64,000 bases of DNA, taken from contig NC_019954.2 of the NCBI RefSeq assembly GCF_000328765.2, positions 1,718,516 through 1,782,515 on the forward strand. The letters run 5' to 3'. Of the stretch, positions 48,675 to 55,100 are shown one piece after another. The translations under genes were made by a program, and so were the position numbers. This DNA is from Tepidanaerobacter acetatoxydans Re1 (GTDB lineage Bacteria > Bacillota > Thermosediminibacteria > Thermosediminibacterales > Tepidanaerobacteraceae). The notes under the pieces were generated by a model, which had not been told where the DNA came from, searched no databases, and was given only the letters and a program-made list of their open reading frames with translations. Within the stretch, counting starts at the first letter, position 1; each line of letters opens with the position of its first letter.

Positions 48675-48956
48675 TTAAAAAAGATAACCGGCGTCAATAA
48701 GTGGTTGATACGGTAAATCTTTATACATGTACCCGTAGTATTGTAAAGTAATTACTATATTTTGATCCACGTAAACATTATCAATTCCCTTTTTGAGTAT
48801 TTCGCTGTAAATTTCATCGAGCAAATGCCATTAGCCATCTATCATTATCATAGGAGTTCTATCTTCAGAAACTGCATCTTCGGCATCTTCAGCCAAAGTA
48901 GGAACGCTTACAAGCAGCATAGATGCCAAAATAATAAAAACCGCTATTTTCCTCAC
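48675..48956 (-). pseudogene. Small exported protein gene interrupted by one in-frame TAA
   Basis: On the minus strand a GTG with AGAGGAT upstream opens a signal peptide (MRKIAVFIILASMLLVSV, cleavage near TLA), then an acidic stretch, and reaches TAA at 48831-48833 after 41 codons. The same frame continues for 51 codons with coding-like sequence (WHLLDEIYSEILKKGIDN onward) to a second TAA. One substitution, for example TAT to TAA, would explain the break. Function unknown; not a family I recognise. Confidence 0.65.
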
Positions 48957-48982
48957 AAGTAATCCTCTTTCTCTTGGGCGCT

Positions 48983-49016
48983 TATTATAAATAAGGTGGG
49001 AGCTGTCCCACCTTTG
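48983..49016 (-). terminator. Terminator after the heptad-repeat gene
   Basis: AAGGTGGGA and TCCCACCTT form a 9 bp stem with a 4-base loop, followed on the minus strand by a moderately T-rich tail. It starts five bases beyond the stop. Confidence 0.7.
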
Positions 49017-49019
49017 AGG

Positions 49020-49619
49020 CTATTTTAGCAGCAAAGCAGTGATTACGCCAATAGTTCCGATTAATATAGCTATTACGGAACCAACTGCCCATTTATTTAA
49101 AGCATCGAATTTGTCCTCTATTCTGTCAAATCTTTCGTCTACTTTATCAAACCTTTCATCTACTTTATCAAACCTTGCGTCTACTTTATCAAACCTTGCA
49201 TCGGTTTTATCGGATAGATCTTTGATTTCCTTATGAACCATATCAAATTTTGCATCGGTTTCCTTACGGTTGGCTTCAAACTTAGTATCGGTTTTATCGG
49301 ATAAATCTTTGATTTCTTTATGAACTGCTTCAAACTTAGCGTCAACCTTATCAAACCTCGAATCCATTTCTTTTTTCATAGACTCAAACTTTGCGTCTAT
49401 TTTATCGAACCTAGCATCGGTTTTGTCGGATAGATCCTTGATTTCCTTCCGGACTGCCTCAAACTTGACATCTACTCTGTCAAATTTTGCATCCATGCGG
49501 TCTTTCAGGTCATTTATTTGCTGTGACAGATAAAAATATCCGGATTCAAAAATCTTGGGCTCGTGAGTTTCATTTGGCCGCTGTTCATCATTACCGGCCG
49601 CAATTTCTTTTTCCGCCAT
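49020..49619 (-). CDS. Heptad-repeat coiled-coil protein with C-terminal membrane anchor
   Basis: A 199-residue protein. After a short polar N-terminus, residues about 35-170 are a long run of 7- and 11-residue repeats of the type DARFDKVD and KEIKDLSDKT, with DNA-level tandem copies of 21 bases. Residues about 174-198 form one membrane helix (AVGSVIAILIGTIGVITALLL). This layout is like DUF1640/Bdr-type tail-anchored coiled coils. The ATG of MAEKEIAAG has GGAGGGG upstream; ATG two codons earlier is possible. Repeat number may vary between strains. Confidence 0.8.
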   Translation of the reverse strand: MAEKEIAAGNDEQRPNETHEPKIFESGYFYLSQQINDLKDRMDAKFDRVDVKFEAVRKEIKDLSDKTDARFDKIDAKFESMKKEMDSRFDKVDAKFEAVHKEIKDLSDKTDTKFEANRKETDAKFDMVHKEIKDLSDKTDARFDKVDARFDKVDERFDKVDERFDRIEDKFDALNKWAVGSVIAILIGTIGVITALLLK

Positions 49620-49717
49620 ACTCATCACCCCTCCTCCTTCTGCTTAAAATTATTATACCATGAATAACCGCAATTTTCCATAAAGACCCTCCATTTTTCT
49701 GTTTTTTTAAAACCGAC

Positions 49718-49924
49718 TCACGGCTTGACTATAAAAGAAAGGCCGACGTGATGTGTCAAGGGGCACTGGGAGGGATAAATGGAGGGGACCCTTTGGGGAG
49801 GCAGCCGTTTATGCTCACGTATGTTTTTTTCAGATACATAGCTATAAGCCAAATAAGCTTCAGCTATGGCCAAACCCATTATGATCATAATTTGCGGTAT
49901 CGGCAATATATTTTCATTTTTCAT
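49718..49924 (-). CDS. Possible small membrane protein or remnant
   Basis: A 68-codon frame with AAGGAAAG eight bases before its ATG. Residues 8-27 form one hydrophobic helix (PIPQIMIIMGLAIAEAYLAY); the rest is polar and not protein-like at the end, where it overlaps a promoter-like sequence. It may be the start of a larger lost gene. I do not recognise it. Confidence 0.35.
   Translation of the reverse strand: MKNENILPIPQIMIIMGLAIAEAYLAYSYVSEKNIREHKRLPPQRVPSIYPSQCPLTHHVGLSFIVKP
49731..49759 (-). promoter_or_regulatory. Probable promoter of the heptad-repeat gene
   Basis: On the minus strand TTGACA (49759-49754) and TTTTAT (49736-49731) are 17 bases apart, about 110 bases before the gene. 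The -35 box is perfect, the -10 box poor. Confidence 0.4.
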
Positions 49925-49976
49925 AATAGTATCTTTCCTTATTTTATATTTAAATTCTTCCTTGTGTTTTTCCCAT

Positions 49977-50003
49977 CAAAAAAGAGCACTTAAAATTGTG
50001 CTC
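49977..50003 (-). terminator. Terminator after the Fic remnant
   Basis: GAGCAC and GTGCTC pair over an 8-base loop and six T follow on the minus strand. The stem touches the stop codon of the 26-codon Fic remnant. Confidence 0.8.
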
Positions 50004-50082
50004 ATCTTTGAAAACCCCGATCCAGGTCGTTCTTTTTAATGAAAATCCTGTCCTTAGGATAACAGTAATTTTTTTGATTCAT
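50002..50082 (-). pseudogene. Fic toxin remnant (start and end only)
   Basis: A 26-residue frame, MNQKNYCYPKD followed by FIKKNDLDRGFQR. The first part looks like the N-terminus of a Fic protein (YCYP before the first helix). The last part repeats the tail seen at the end of the other Fic copies (DxDRGFxR). The whole catalytic body is missing, as expected from an internal deletion. AAAGAGGTG precedes the ATG. It follows a VbhA-like antitoxin gene by four bases. Confidence 0.6.
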
Positions 50083-50086
50083 AATG

Positions 50087-50269
50087 CTACACCTCTTTGG
50101 AGAGGTTTTTTTTAATAAGCAACTCCCTTGCACGACTATCTGTTATTTTCTCTTTCAAATATTTCTCATAAATTTCCAATGTATCATCAGGCAACTCCAT
50201 ATCTTCATAAGCCATCGTGCCTTTTACGTATTCAAGACTCTTATCAATTTCACCTTTAGTCAAAGGCAA
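50087..50269 (-). CDS. VbhA-like antitoxin (copy 1)
   Basis: A 60-residue protein. KGTMAYEDMELPDDTLEIYE then KYLKEKITDSRARELLIK match the VbhA antitoxin pattern, an inhibitory helix with (S/T)xxxE followed by a short helical domain; TMAYE supplies Thr and Glu. In this family the Glu blocks the ATP site of the Fic toxin. The start is TTG next to GGGAGG. Its toxin partner just downstream is reduced to 26 codons. Confidence 0.6.
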   Translation of the reverse strand: MPLTKGEIDKSLEYVKGTMAYEDMELPDDTLEIYEKYLKEKITDSRARELLIKKNLSKEV

Positions 50270-50307
50270 CAGCCTCCCATCATTCCGCCTTTCGGCGGGT
50301 TGTTGCT

Positions 50308-50842
50308 TTATCTATCAAAGCCCCTATCTATGTCTATTTTTTCTTAAAAGCTTTGTCCTTTAAAGTTGTCTTTTCTGCTATCTCTCTTCTTCCTAAGGCA
50401 TCCTTAACAATTTTAATCAAGTATTGTGGATTTGATTTATCGGCCACGAACTTTGATAATGCTTACGCTCTTTCGTCAAGTGTCATTTGAACACAATTAG
50501 CAGCTTTCATTTTGGATATTGCAGAAGACGCCATAAGTCTTATATCCTGAAATCCAGTATATTCAATAGGCAAACCACCTAATACCGATTCTGCTTTCTC
50601 AACGTTTATTATTCTTGGTTGCCCGGTCCATTCATATATATCCGAAAAATATAACAGTGCATCTGGCATAAATGCTCAAAACTAAAATCACCCTTTATCG
50701 TGTTTTCTTCTGCAATAGCGCCTATCAGTAGACTGGTATATTCTGCTTCGACTATTTCAAGTTTGTCTTTTTCCTTTATATCTAATTTGTTTTTCAAGAC
50801 TTCACTATCAGGGAAAAGGTATGGGTCAAGCATTTTTCCCAT
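50308..50842 (-). pseudogene. Fic-family toxin pseudogene
   Basis: The frame starts at about 50833-50842 (LDPYLFPDSEVLKNKLDIK) and runs through HLCQMHCYIF, where a one-base loss near 50641-50644 shifts it; the next frame resumes with DIYEWTGQPRIINVEKA. A TAA stop follows LDERA near 50463. Reading on in that frame gives LSKFVAD joined directly to KSNPQYLIKIVKDALGRRE, so the catalytic HPFxxGN motif has been deleted. A last shift leads to the tail DIDRGFDR. A Fic protein normally transfers AMP to target proteins; this copy cannot. Confidence 0.8.
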
Positions 50843-51017
50843 CCCTTTCTTCTTTCATTTTATATTTTTTATCCAGTATACGTTTAATATCTTCCATTGT
50901 TATCTCACCCCGCTTTTCCTTATCTACGAGTTTCAGAAACTCCGGCGACGGCTCTAGTCCAGCAACTTTGATGATCCCTAAAGCATAATTCCATGCCTTT
51001 TCCTTACTCATACCCAT
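50826..51017 (-). CDS. VbhA-like antitoxin (copy 2)
   Basis: A 63-residue protein: SKEKAWNYALGIIKV, AGLEPSPEFLKLVDKEK, RGEITMEDIKRILDKKY. The G-x-EPSPEF and GEIT parts are typical of VbhA-like antitoxins, but the expected inhibitory Glu position reads Ala or Val, so neutralising function is unsure. AAAGGAAG precedes the ATG. Its end overlaps the start of the broken Fic gene by 17 bases, the usual antitoxin-toxin order. Confidence 0.65.
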   Translation of the reverse strand: MGMSKEKAWNYALGIIKVAGLEPSPEFLKLVDKEKRGEITMEDIKRILDKKYKMKEERDGKNA

Positions 51018-51048
51018 ATTTAAAATCTTCCTTTCGCTGCCTCACGCA

Positions 51049-51114
51049 TTACCTGTCAAAGCCACGATCCATGTCTTTCTCGTTTTTTATTGTATCATTT
51101 ACAGATAATATCAT
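51049..51114 (-). pseudogene. Fic C-terminal tail fragment (third copy)
   Basis: A 21-codon frame ending KNEKDMDRGFDR then stop. The ending is nearly identical to the tails at 50308 and 50002. It stands 31 bases before the second antitoxin gene, where the preceding toxin of a tandem series should end. No ribosome-binding site is seen, so it is taken as a relic. Confidence 0.5.
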
Positions 51115-51161
51115 ACGTGACTCTTATAAATGCTTTATGTTATAATTAGTATTAGATTCAA

Positions 51162-51290
51162 CTATCTTTTTTTCTGTGTTCTAATTCTTAATGAGAAGAT
51201 TTTTCCTTCATATTCATAATTTATATTAAACAGAATACAACTTGCCATAAAAGCTAATACGAGGGCTATAGTTATCATTATTTTTCTCAT
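51162..51290 (-). CDS. Small hydrophobic peptide, possible toxin (42 residues)
   Basis: A 42-residue peptide. Residues 4-21 are a membrane helix (IMITIALVLAFMASCILF). The tail is basic and amphipathic (FSLRIRTQKKR). AAGGATG lies seven bases before the ATG. The plan, one helix with a basic tail, is the same as in the 51-residue peptide upstream, and both resemble type I toxins in form. It could lie on the same transcript or have its own promoter. Confidence 0.5.
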   Translation of the reverse strand: MRKIMITIALVLAFMASCILFNINYEYEGKIFSLRIRTQKKR

Positions 51291-51305
51291 TATTCTTCAT
51301 CCTTC

Positions 51306-51335
51306 TTGCATAAAATAATATTCTTATGCTATAAT
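51306..51335 (+). promoter_or_regulatory. Promoter of the candidate antisense RNA
   Basis: TTGCAT (51306-51311) and a perfect TATAAT (51330-51335) are 18 bases apart on the plus strand. GCATAA and TTATGC within it form an inverted repeat. Transcription should begin near 51342. Confidence 0.65.
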
Positions 51336-51341
51336 ATATAT

Positions 51342-51432
51342 AAAAGAGATACTTCGGGTATCGGTGTAATGTGTAGAAAAGAATTAAGAACCGGAATTAA
51401 TTAAGTTGCAGCTTAATTAATTCCTTTTTTTT
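51342..51432 (+). ncRNA. Candidate antisense RNA antitoxin, about 90 bases
   Basis: Between the TATAAT box and a perfect terminator lies no coding frame. The RNA would be complementary to the last codons and 3' untranslated part of the 51-residue peptide message on the minus strand. It contains GAGATACTTCGGGTA (51346-51360) and GGTGTAATG (51363-51371), both of which also occur in the 5' part of that message. This is the layout of RatA- or SR4-type antisense antitoxins; expression is not shown here. Confidence 0.5.
51393..51432 (+). terminator. Strong terminator of the antisense RNA
   Basis: GGAATTAATTAAG and CTTAATTAATTCC form a perfect 13 bp stem with a 6-base loop, followed by eight T on the plus strand. 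On the minus strand no T-run follows. The stem overlaps the 3' end of the 51-residue peptide gene. Confidence 0.9.
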
Positions 51433-51572
51433 ATCTCAATTTTTATTTTAGCTTTGAACACGTTTAGTTCGACATTTAGCTCCAGAGTATTGTTGGAAAA
51501 GCAAATTATTATGAGTGACATCAGGATCGTAACTGCGATAATAATTATAAGCACTATTTGATGTTCTTCCAC
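51417..51572 (-). CDS. Small hydrophobic peptide, candidate type I toxin (51 residues)
   Basis: A 51-residue peptide starting at GTG: MEEHQIV, a hydrophobic helix of about 20 residues (LIIIIAVTILMSLIIICF), then an alternating, beta-like basic tail ending KIKIEIKKRN. GGAGGCG lies five to six bases before the GTG. That site is complementary over nine bases (ATCGCCTCC/GGAGGCGAT) to a segment about 40 bases upstream in the same message, so a hairpin should hide it. Not a family I can name. No homology to TxpA or BsrG is claimed, only the shared form. Confidence 0.55.
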   Translation of the reverse strand: MEEHQIVLIIIIAVTILMSLIIICFSNNTLELNVELNVFKAKIKIEIKKRN

Positions 51573-51575
51573 CGC

Positions 51576-51671
51576 ATCGCCTCCTTGCTTACTTGTTACC
51601 CGAAGTATCTCATATATGGAGTATGGAGGCGATACATCATTACACCTATAAAATTGCCTGTCTATATTATA
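51576..51671 (-). promoter_or_regulatory. Promoter and structured 5' region of the 51-residue peptide gene
   Basis: TATAAT (51671-51666) with a weak -35 (ATGTCA, 17 bases away) would start RNA near 51659 on the minus strand. The leader holds GGTGTAATG (51646-51638), the anti-ribosome-binding segment ATCGCCTCC (51633-51625), GAGATACTTCGGGTA (51611-51597) and the binding site GGAGGCGAT (51584-51576). The first and third can pair with 3' sequences of the same RNA. Confidence 0.6.
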
Positions 51672-51877
51672 CTATATTTAAAATATTTTGACATCCAGTA
51701 AATAGTCTTGTTTGAATTTTATTCTATTTTTTCACAAATGTCTCTCCTTTTGTTATTTGGTTCTCATTGCCTATTATCTATATAAAATAATTCTGTAGAC
51801 TTCAGAAAAATCCTTCATAAGGAGGAGTAAATCACTAAAATAATGTAAAAATAACCAATAAACTGTTAATTGAACAC

Positions 51878-51906
51878 TTGTTTGGTACGGTGGCTTGTCT
51901 TATAAT
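51878..51906 (+). promoter_or_regulatory. Promoter of the ImmA/IrrE-like gene
   Basis: TTGTTT (51878-51883) and perfect TATAAT (51901-51906), 17 bases apart, 47 bases upstream of the ATG. Confidence 0.55.
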
Positions 51907-51952
51907 GAAAATAAAACTGAATTTTATTCTCAAAGGAGGGTCACACCTATAG

Positions 51953-52378
51953 ATGTATTTACAGATGCTTGAAAAAGCTATCATGCTTTTACAGAAATAT
52001 AGCATTACGGAATTCCCCATTCGGATTGATGTCATAGATGAAATTACTTTTAAAGAAGGAATAAAGCTTCAAATTACAAAATACCTAAAAAAAGCTTTTT
52101 ATTACGAAGATAGCAAAGAAAAAATAATATACCTAGGCCATAAAGTTAAAGCTACTTATCAACAGCGAGAATACATTTTACACGAAACAGCACACATGTA
52201 TCACTGCGGCAACACAGCACTCTTACCTCATTTAGTAGTCGATAAAAATGAATCTCAAGCTGAGGATTTTGAAAGAGAATTTCTACTAAGACAAAGTAGA
52301 AGTCCCAACATGACCTTTGAGATGTTGGTCGATCTATATTATGAGGATTCTACTCATCGGGTAAGATGGTCTAACTAA
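51953..52378 (+). CDS. ImmA/IrrE-like metallopeptidase fused to an integrase fragment
   Basis: A 141-codon frame. Residues 1 to about 113 are an ImmA/IrrE-type domain with zinc motif HETAH at 77-81 and a downstream acidic segment ESQAEDFEREFLL. From about residue 117 (SPNMTFEMLVDLYYED) the sequence is the N-terminal part of a tyrosine integrase, out of place here. A deletion has joined the two genes. ImmA-type proteases cut the repressor of mobile elements. AGGAGGG lies 12-13 bases before the ATG, longer than usual, so the true start may be nearby or damaged. Confidence 0.65.
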   Translation: MYLQMLEKAIMLLQKYSITEFPIRIDVIDEITFKEGIKLQITKYLKKAFYYEDSKEKIIYLGHKVKATYQQREYILHETAHMYHCGNTALLPHLVVDKNESQAEDFEREFLLRQSRSPNMTFEMLVDLYYEDSTHRVRWSN

Positions 52379-53291
52379 GAACACAAAGTGGAGCATGATC
52401 GACACACATGTTTTGCCGGTTTTCAAGCAAAAGGTAATTTCAGAAATCACAAAAGCTGATATCAGACGCTGGCAGAATCTAATGCTAAAGAAGAAAAACC
52501 CACGCAATGATAAACCTTATAAGCCTACATATCTACACCAATTAAGTGCCATATTAAACTTTGCAGTGGAATTTTACAGTTTACCAAAAAATCCATGCTC
52601 CCGGGTAAAGTCTATCGGGAAGAAACGTGCTGATGAAATGAATTTTTGGACTCTAGACCAGTTTAATGAGGTTACCGCCTGTGAGGAGCTGCCGGCCTAT
52701 CGCGTTGCCTTTATGATGTTATATTGGGCAGGCAACGGGTAGGCGAACTATTGGCCCTCACACCTAGGAAAGTAATTGACGATATAGAGTCTCTCAATAT
52801 CGCTGAGACATATAAGCGTGAGGATGGCAAGGATATTTTCGATGATCCCAAAACCGAGAATAGCTTCCGCACTGTGTCAATGCTAGATTTTTTATACTAG
52901 GAGCTGCAACAGTACATAGGTGCCCTATATGGATTGGAGCAGGATGATAGGATATTCTACTTTACCAAAACAGCTCTCAATAAAGAGCTTGACCGTATAT
53001 CGAGAAGGCCGGCATTAATAGGATAAGAGTGCATGATTTGAGGCACTCACATGTAGCACTTTGATTGAACTGGGATACCGTACTCACGCCATCGCCAAGC
53101 GGATCGGTGACATGCCAGAAGAAATGGACCGCACTTATGCCCATCTTTATCCAAATAAAAGTCAGGATATTGCCCGAGAGCTAAGCCGACACAAGGACGG
53201 AATTATCCGGAGTGCTATAGCCATCGATGAGGATAGAGAGGTCTACAGGTCACAGAGGACCTCGAAGCCGAGCATATTTTCCATGACTTAA
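52310..53291 (+). pseudogene. Tyrosine integrase pseudogene
   Basis: The pieces read in order MTFEMLVDLYYED; LTKNTKWSMIDTHVLPVF (after a shift near 52370) with the core-binding part ITKADIRRWQNLM; QRVGELLALTP (shift near 52731), which carries the first catalytic Arg; a TAG at 52898-52900; RVHDLRHSHVA (shift near 52995), with the His-x-x-Arg pair; and MDRTYAHLYPNK (shift near 53056), with the nucleophile Tyr. At least five lesions make it inactive. It is the phage/Tn916-like integrase of a decayed element next to guaA. Confidence 0.88.
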
Positions 53292-53337
53292 CCATAACTT
53301 AGATTTGTAGAGCCAAAATAGAGCCAAAAGCAGAAAA

Positions 53338-53371
53338 CAAAAAAGGAAAGTCGCTTATAATGCGGCTTTCC
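53338..53371 (-). terminator. Terminator after guaA
   Basis: GGAAAGCCGC and GCGACTTTCC pair (one G-T) over a 7-base loop on the minus strand, followed by six T. It begins 14 bases beyond the guaA stop. Confidence 0.88.
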
Positions 53372-53384
53372 GAGTTTCAAGATA

Positions 53385-54920
53385 TCATTCCCACTCGATA
53401 GTGGACGGAGGCTTTGGCGTTATATCGTAAACAACACGGTTGACACCTTCTACTTCACTGGTAATCCTGGTAGAAATACTATCCAATAAATCATGGGGAA
53501 GTCTTGCCCATTCACCTGTCATTCCATCCTCGCTTACGATAGCTCTTACGGCAATGGTATGTGTATATGTGCGTCTGTCCGCTGAAACTCCAACGCTTTG
53601 AATGTTTGGAAGAATGGCAAATGCCTGCCATAACTCTTTATAAAGTCCTGCCTTTTTAATTTCATCAGTTACAATAAAATCAGCTTCTCTTAATATGCTG
53701 AGTTTATCCTCTGTAACTTCTCCAAGAACCCTCACAGCAAGGCCGGGGCCGGGGAATGGTTGGCGGTATACGAGTTCTTCAGGAAGGCCCAGCTCAAGGC
53801 CTATTTTTCTTACTTCATCCTTAAACAGTTCCCTCAGCGGCTCTATTAATTCAAACTCCAAGTCTTCAGGAAGCCCTCCCACATTGTGATGGCTTTTAAC
53901 TGCCCCACCTATAGGATTTACACTTTCAATTACATCAGGGTATACTGTGCCTTGAACCAAAAAATTGACTTTACCAAGTTTAGCCGCTTCTTCTTCAAAT
54001 ACCCTAATAAATTCCTCACCTATTATTTTGCGCTTCTTTTCCGGATCTGTAACACCTTTTAGCTTACTTAAAAATCGCTTAGATGCATCTACTGCTATCA
54101 GGTTCATGTGAAATTTATCTTTAAAGGTTTTTATAACATTTTCAGCCTCATTCTTGCGAAGCAAACCATGATCCACAAAAATACATGTTAAATTGTCTCC
54201 TATTGCTTTATGCACTAAGAGAGCCGCAACTGATGAGTCCACGCCTCCACTTAAAGCACATATCGCCTTTTTATCTGCCACCTTATCTTTGATAAGCTTT
54301 ATCTGCTCTTGTATAAAAGCCCTTGTGGACCAAGTTCCACTGCATCCTGCTATGCCAAATAAGAAATTATTTAGTATTTCACGGCCGCACTGTGTATGGC
54401 TTTCCTCTGGATGAAATTGCACGCCATAAAGGTTTTTACCGTTCCCTATCGCTGCAAAAGGAGTCTTTTGAGTATGAGCAAGTACTTCAAACCCTTCAGG
54501 GAGAGAAGCCGGTAAATCGCCACTGTCCATAAAAACTGTCATTTTTCTACCCATACCCTGAAATAGTCCTTGGTCAATATCTACCAAAAGGTCTGCAGGA
54601 CCGATTTCACGCTTGCTACCGGGTTTTATGTCTTTGCCCAAACTCTTAACCATGAGTTGCATACCATACCCTATGGCAAGAATGGGCACATCGCCATTAA
54701 ATACTCTTTCATCGCAAGCCGGCGCATTGTCAGTAAAAATACCCGATGGGCCCCCTGATAGAATTATTGCTTTTGGTTGCCTCTGCAAAATCTCTTCCCA
54801 CGGGGTTTTATAAGACAATAATTCACAGTAAACCTGAGCTTCTCTAACTCGCCTCGCAACCATCTGGGCATATTTACCGCCAAAATCAAGGATTACTACC
54901 GTTTCTCTTGTATTTTCCAT
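53385..54920 (-). CDS. guaA: GMP synthase, glutaminase site lacks the catalytic Cys
   Basis: A 511-residue GuaA with full-length architecture: class I amidotransferase domain (1-195), ATP pyrophosphatase domain (ALSGGVDSSVAALL near 222) and the C-terminal dimer domain. It aminates XMP to GMP. The ATPase part looks intact. In the amidotransferase domain the nucleophile elbow reads ILAIGYGMQ, with Gly84 (codon GGG at 54669-54671) where GICYGMQ has the catalytic Cys. GSQY near residue 15 reads GGKY and SHGD reads DSGD. His170 and Glu172 of FHPE remain. Glutamine use should be lost and free ammonia required. AGGAGG precedes the ATG. Confidence 0.95.
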   Translation of the reverse strand: MENTRETVVILDFGGKYAQMVARRVREAQVYCELLSYKTPWEEILQRQPKAIILSGGPSGIFTDNAPACDERVFNGDVPILAIGYGMQLMVKSLGKDIKPGSKREIGPADLLVDIDQGLFQGMGRKMTVFMDSGDLPASLPEGFEVLAHTQKTPFAAIGNGKNLYGVQFHPEESHTQCGREILNNFLFGIAGCSGTWSTRAFIQEQIKLIKDKVADKKAICALSGGVDSSVAALLVHKAIGDNLTCIFVDHGLLRKNEAENVIKTFKDKFHMNLIAVDASKRFLSKLKGVTDPEKKRKIIGEEFIRVFEEEAAKLGKVNFLVQGTVYPDVIESVNPIGGAVKSHHNVGGLPEDLEFELIEPLRELFKDEVRKIGLELGLPEELVYRQPFPGPGLAVRVLGEVTEDKLSILREADFIVTDEIKKAGLYKELWQAFAILPNIQSVGVSADRRTYTHTIAVRAIVSEDGMTGEWARLPHDLLDSISTRITSEVEGVNRVVYDITPKPPSTIEWE

Positions 54921-55019
54921 ATGTACCCCTCCTGAGGATTAATCGTATGTAATATTTATTCTGCCGATAGAAGTTATTTATATGTAATTCTTTTGCTATT
55001 ATATCACAGATTTTAACCT

Positions 55020-55051
55020 AAAAAAAAGCCGATGAGAAATCTCCCTCGACT
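55020..55051 (-). terminator. Terminator after the MacAB operon
   Basis: AGTCGA-GGGAGA and TCTC-ATCGGCT pair imperfectly, followed by eight T on the minus strand. It lies about 50 bases beyond the permease stop. Confidence 0.75.
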
Positions 55052-55100
55052 TTTTAATAAGTATATAAGTAAGTGTCTGACCACAATAAATCAAAGTTGA

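Noticed and set aside
49020-49619. Tandem repeats considered as a CRISPR array
   Set aside because: The repeats are contiguous 21-base units encoding heptads, with no spacers.
50278-50299. CCGCC-TTT-CGGCGG hairpin considered as a terminator
   Set aside because: No T-run follows on either strand; it lies just before the ribosome-binding site of the first antitoxin gene and may only modulate translation.
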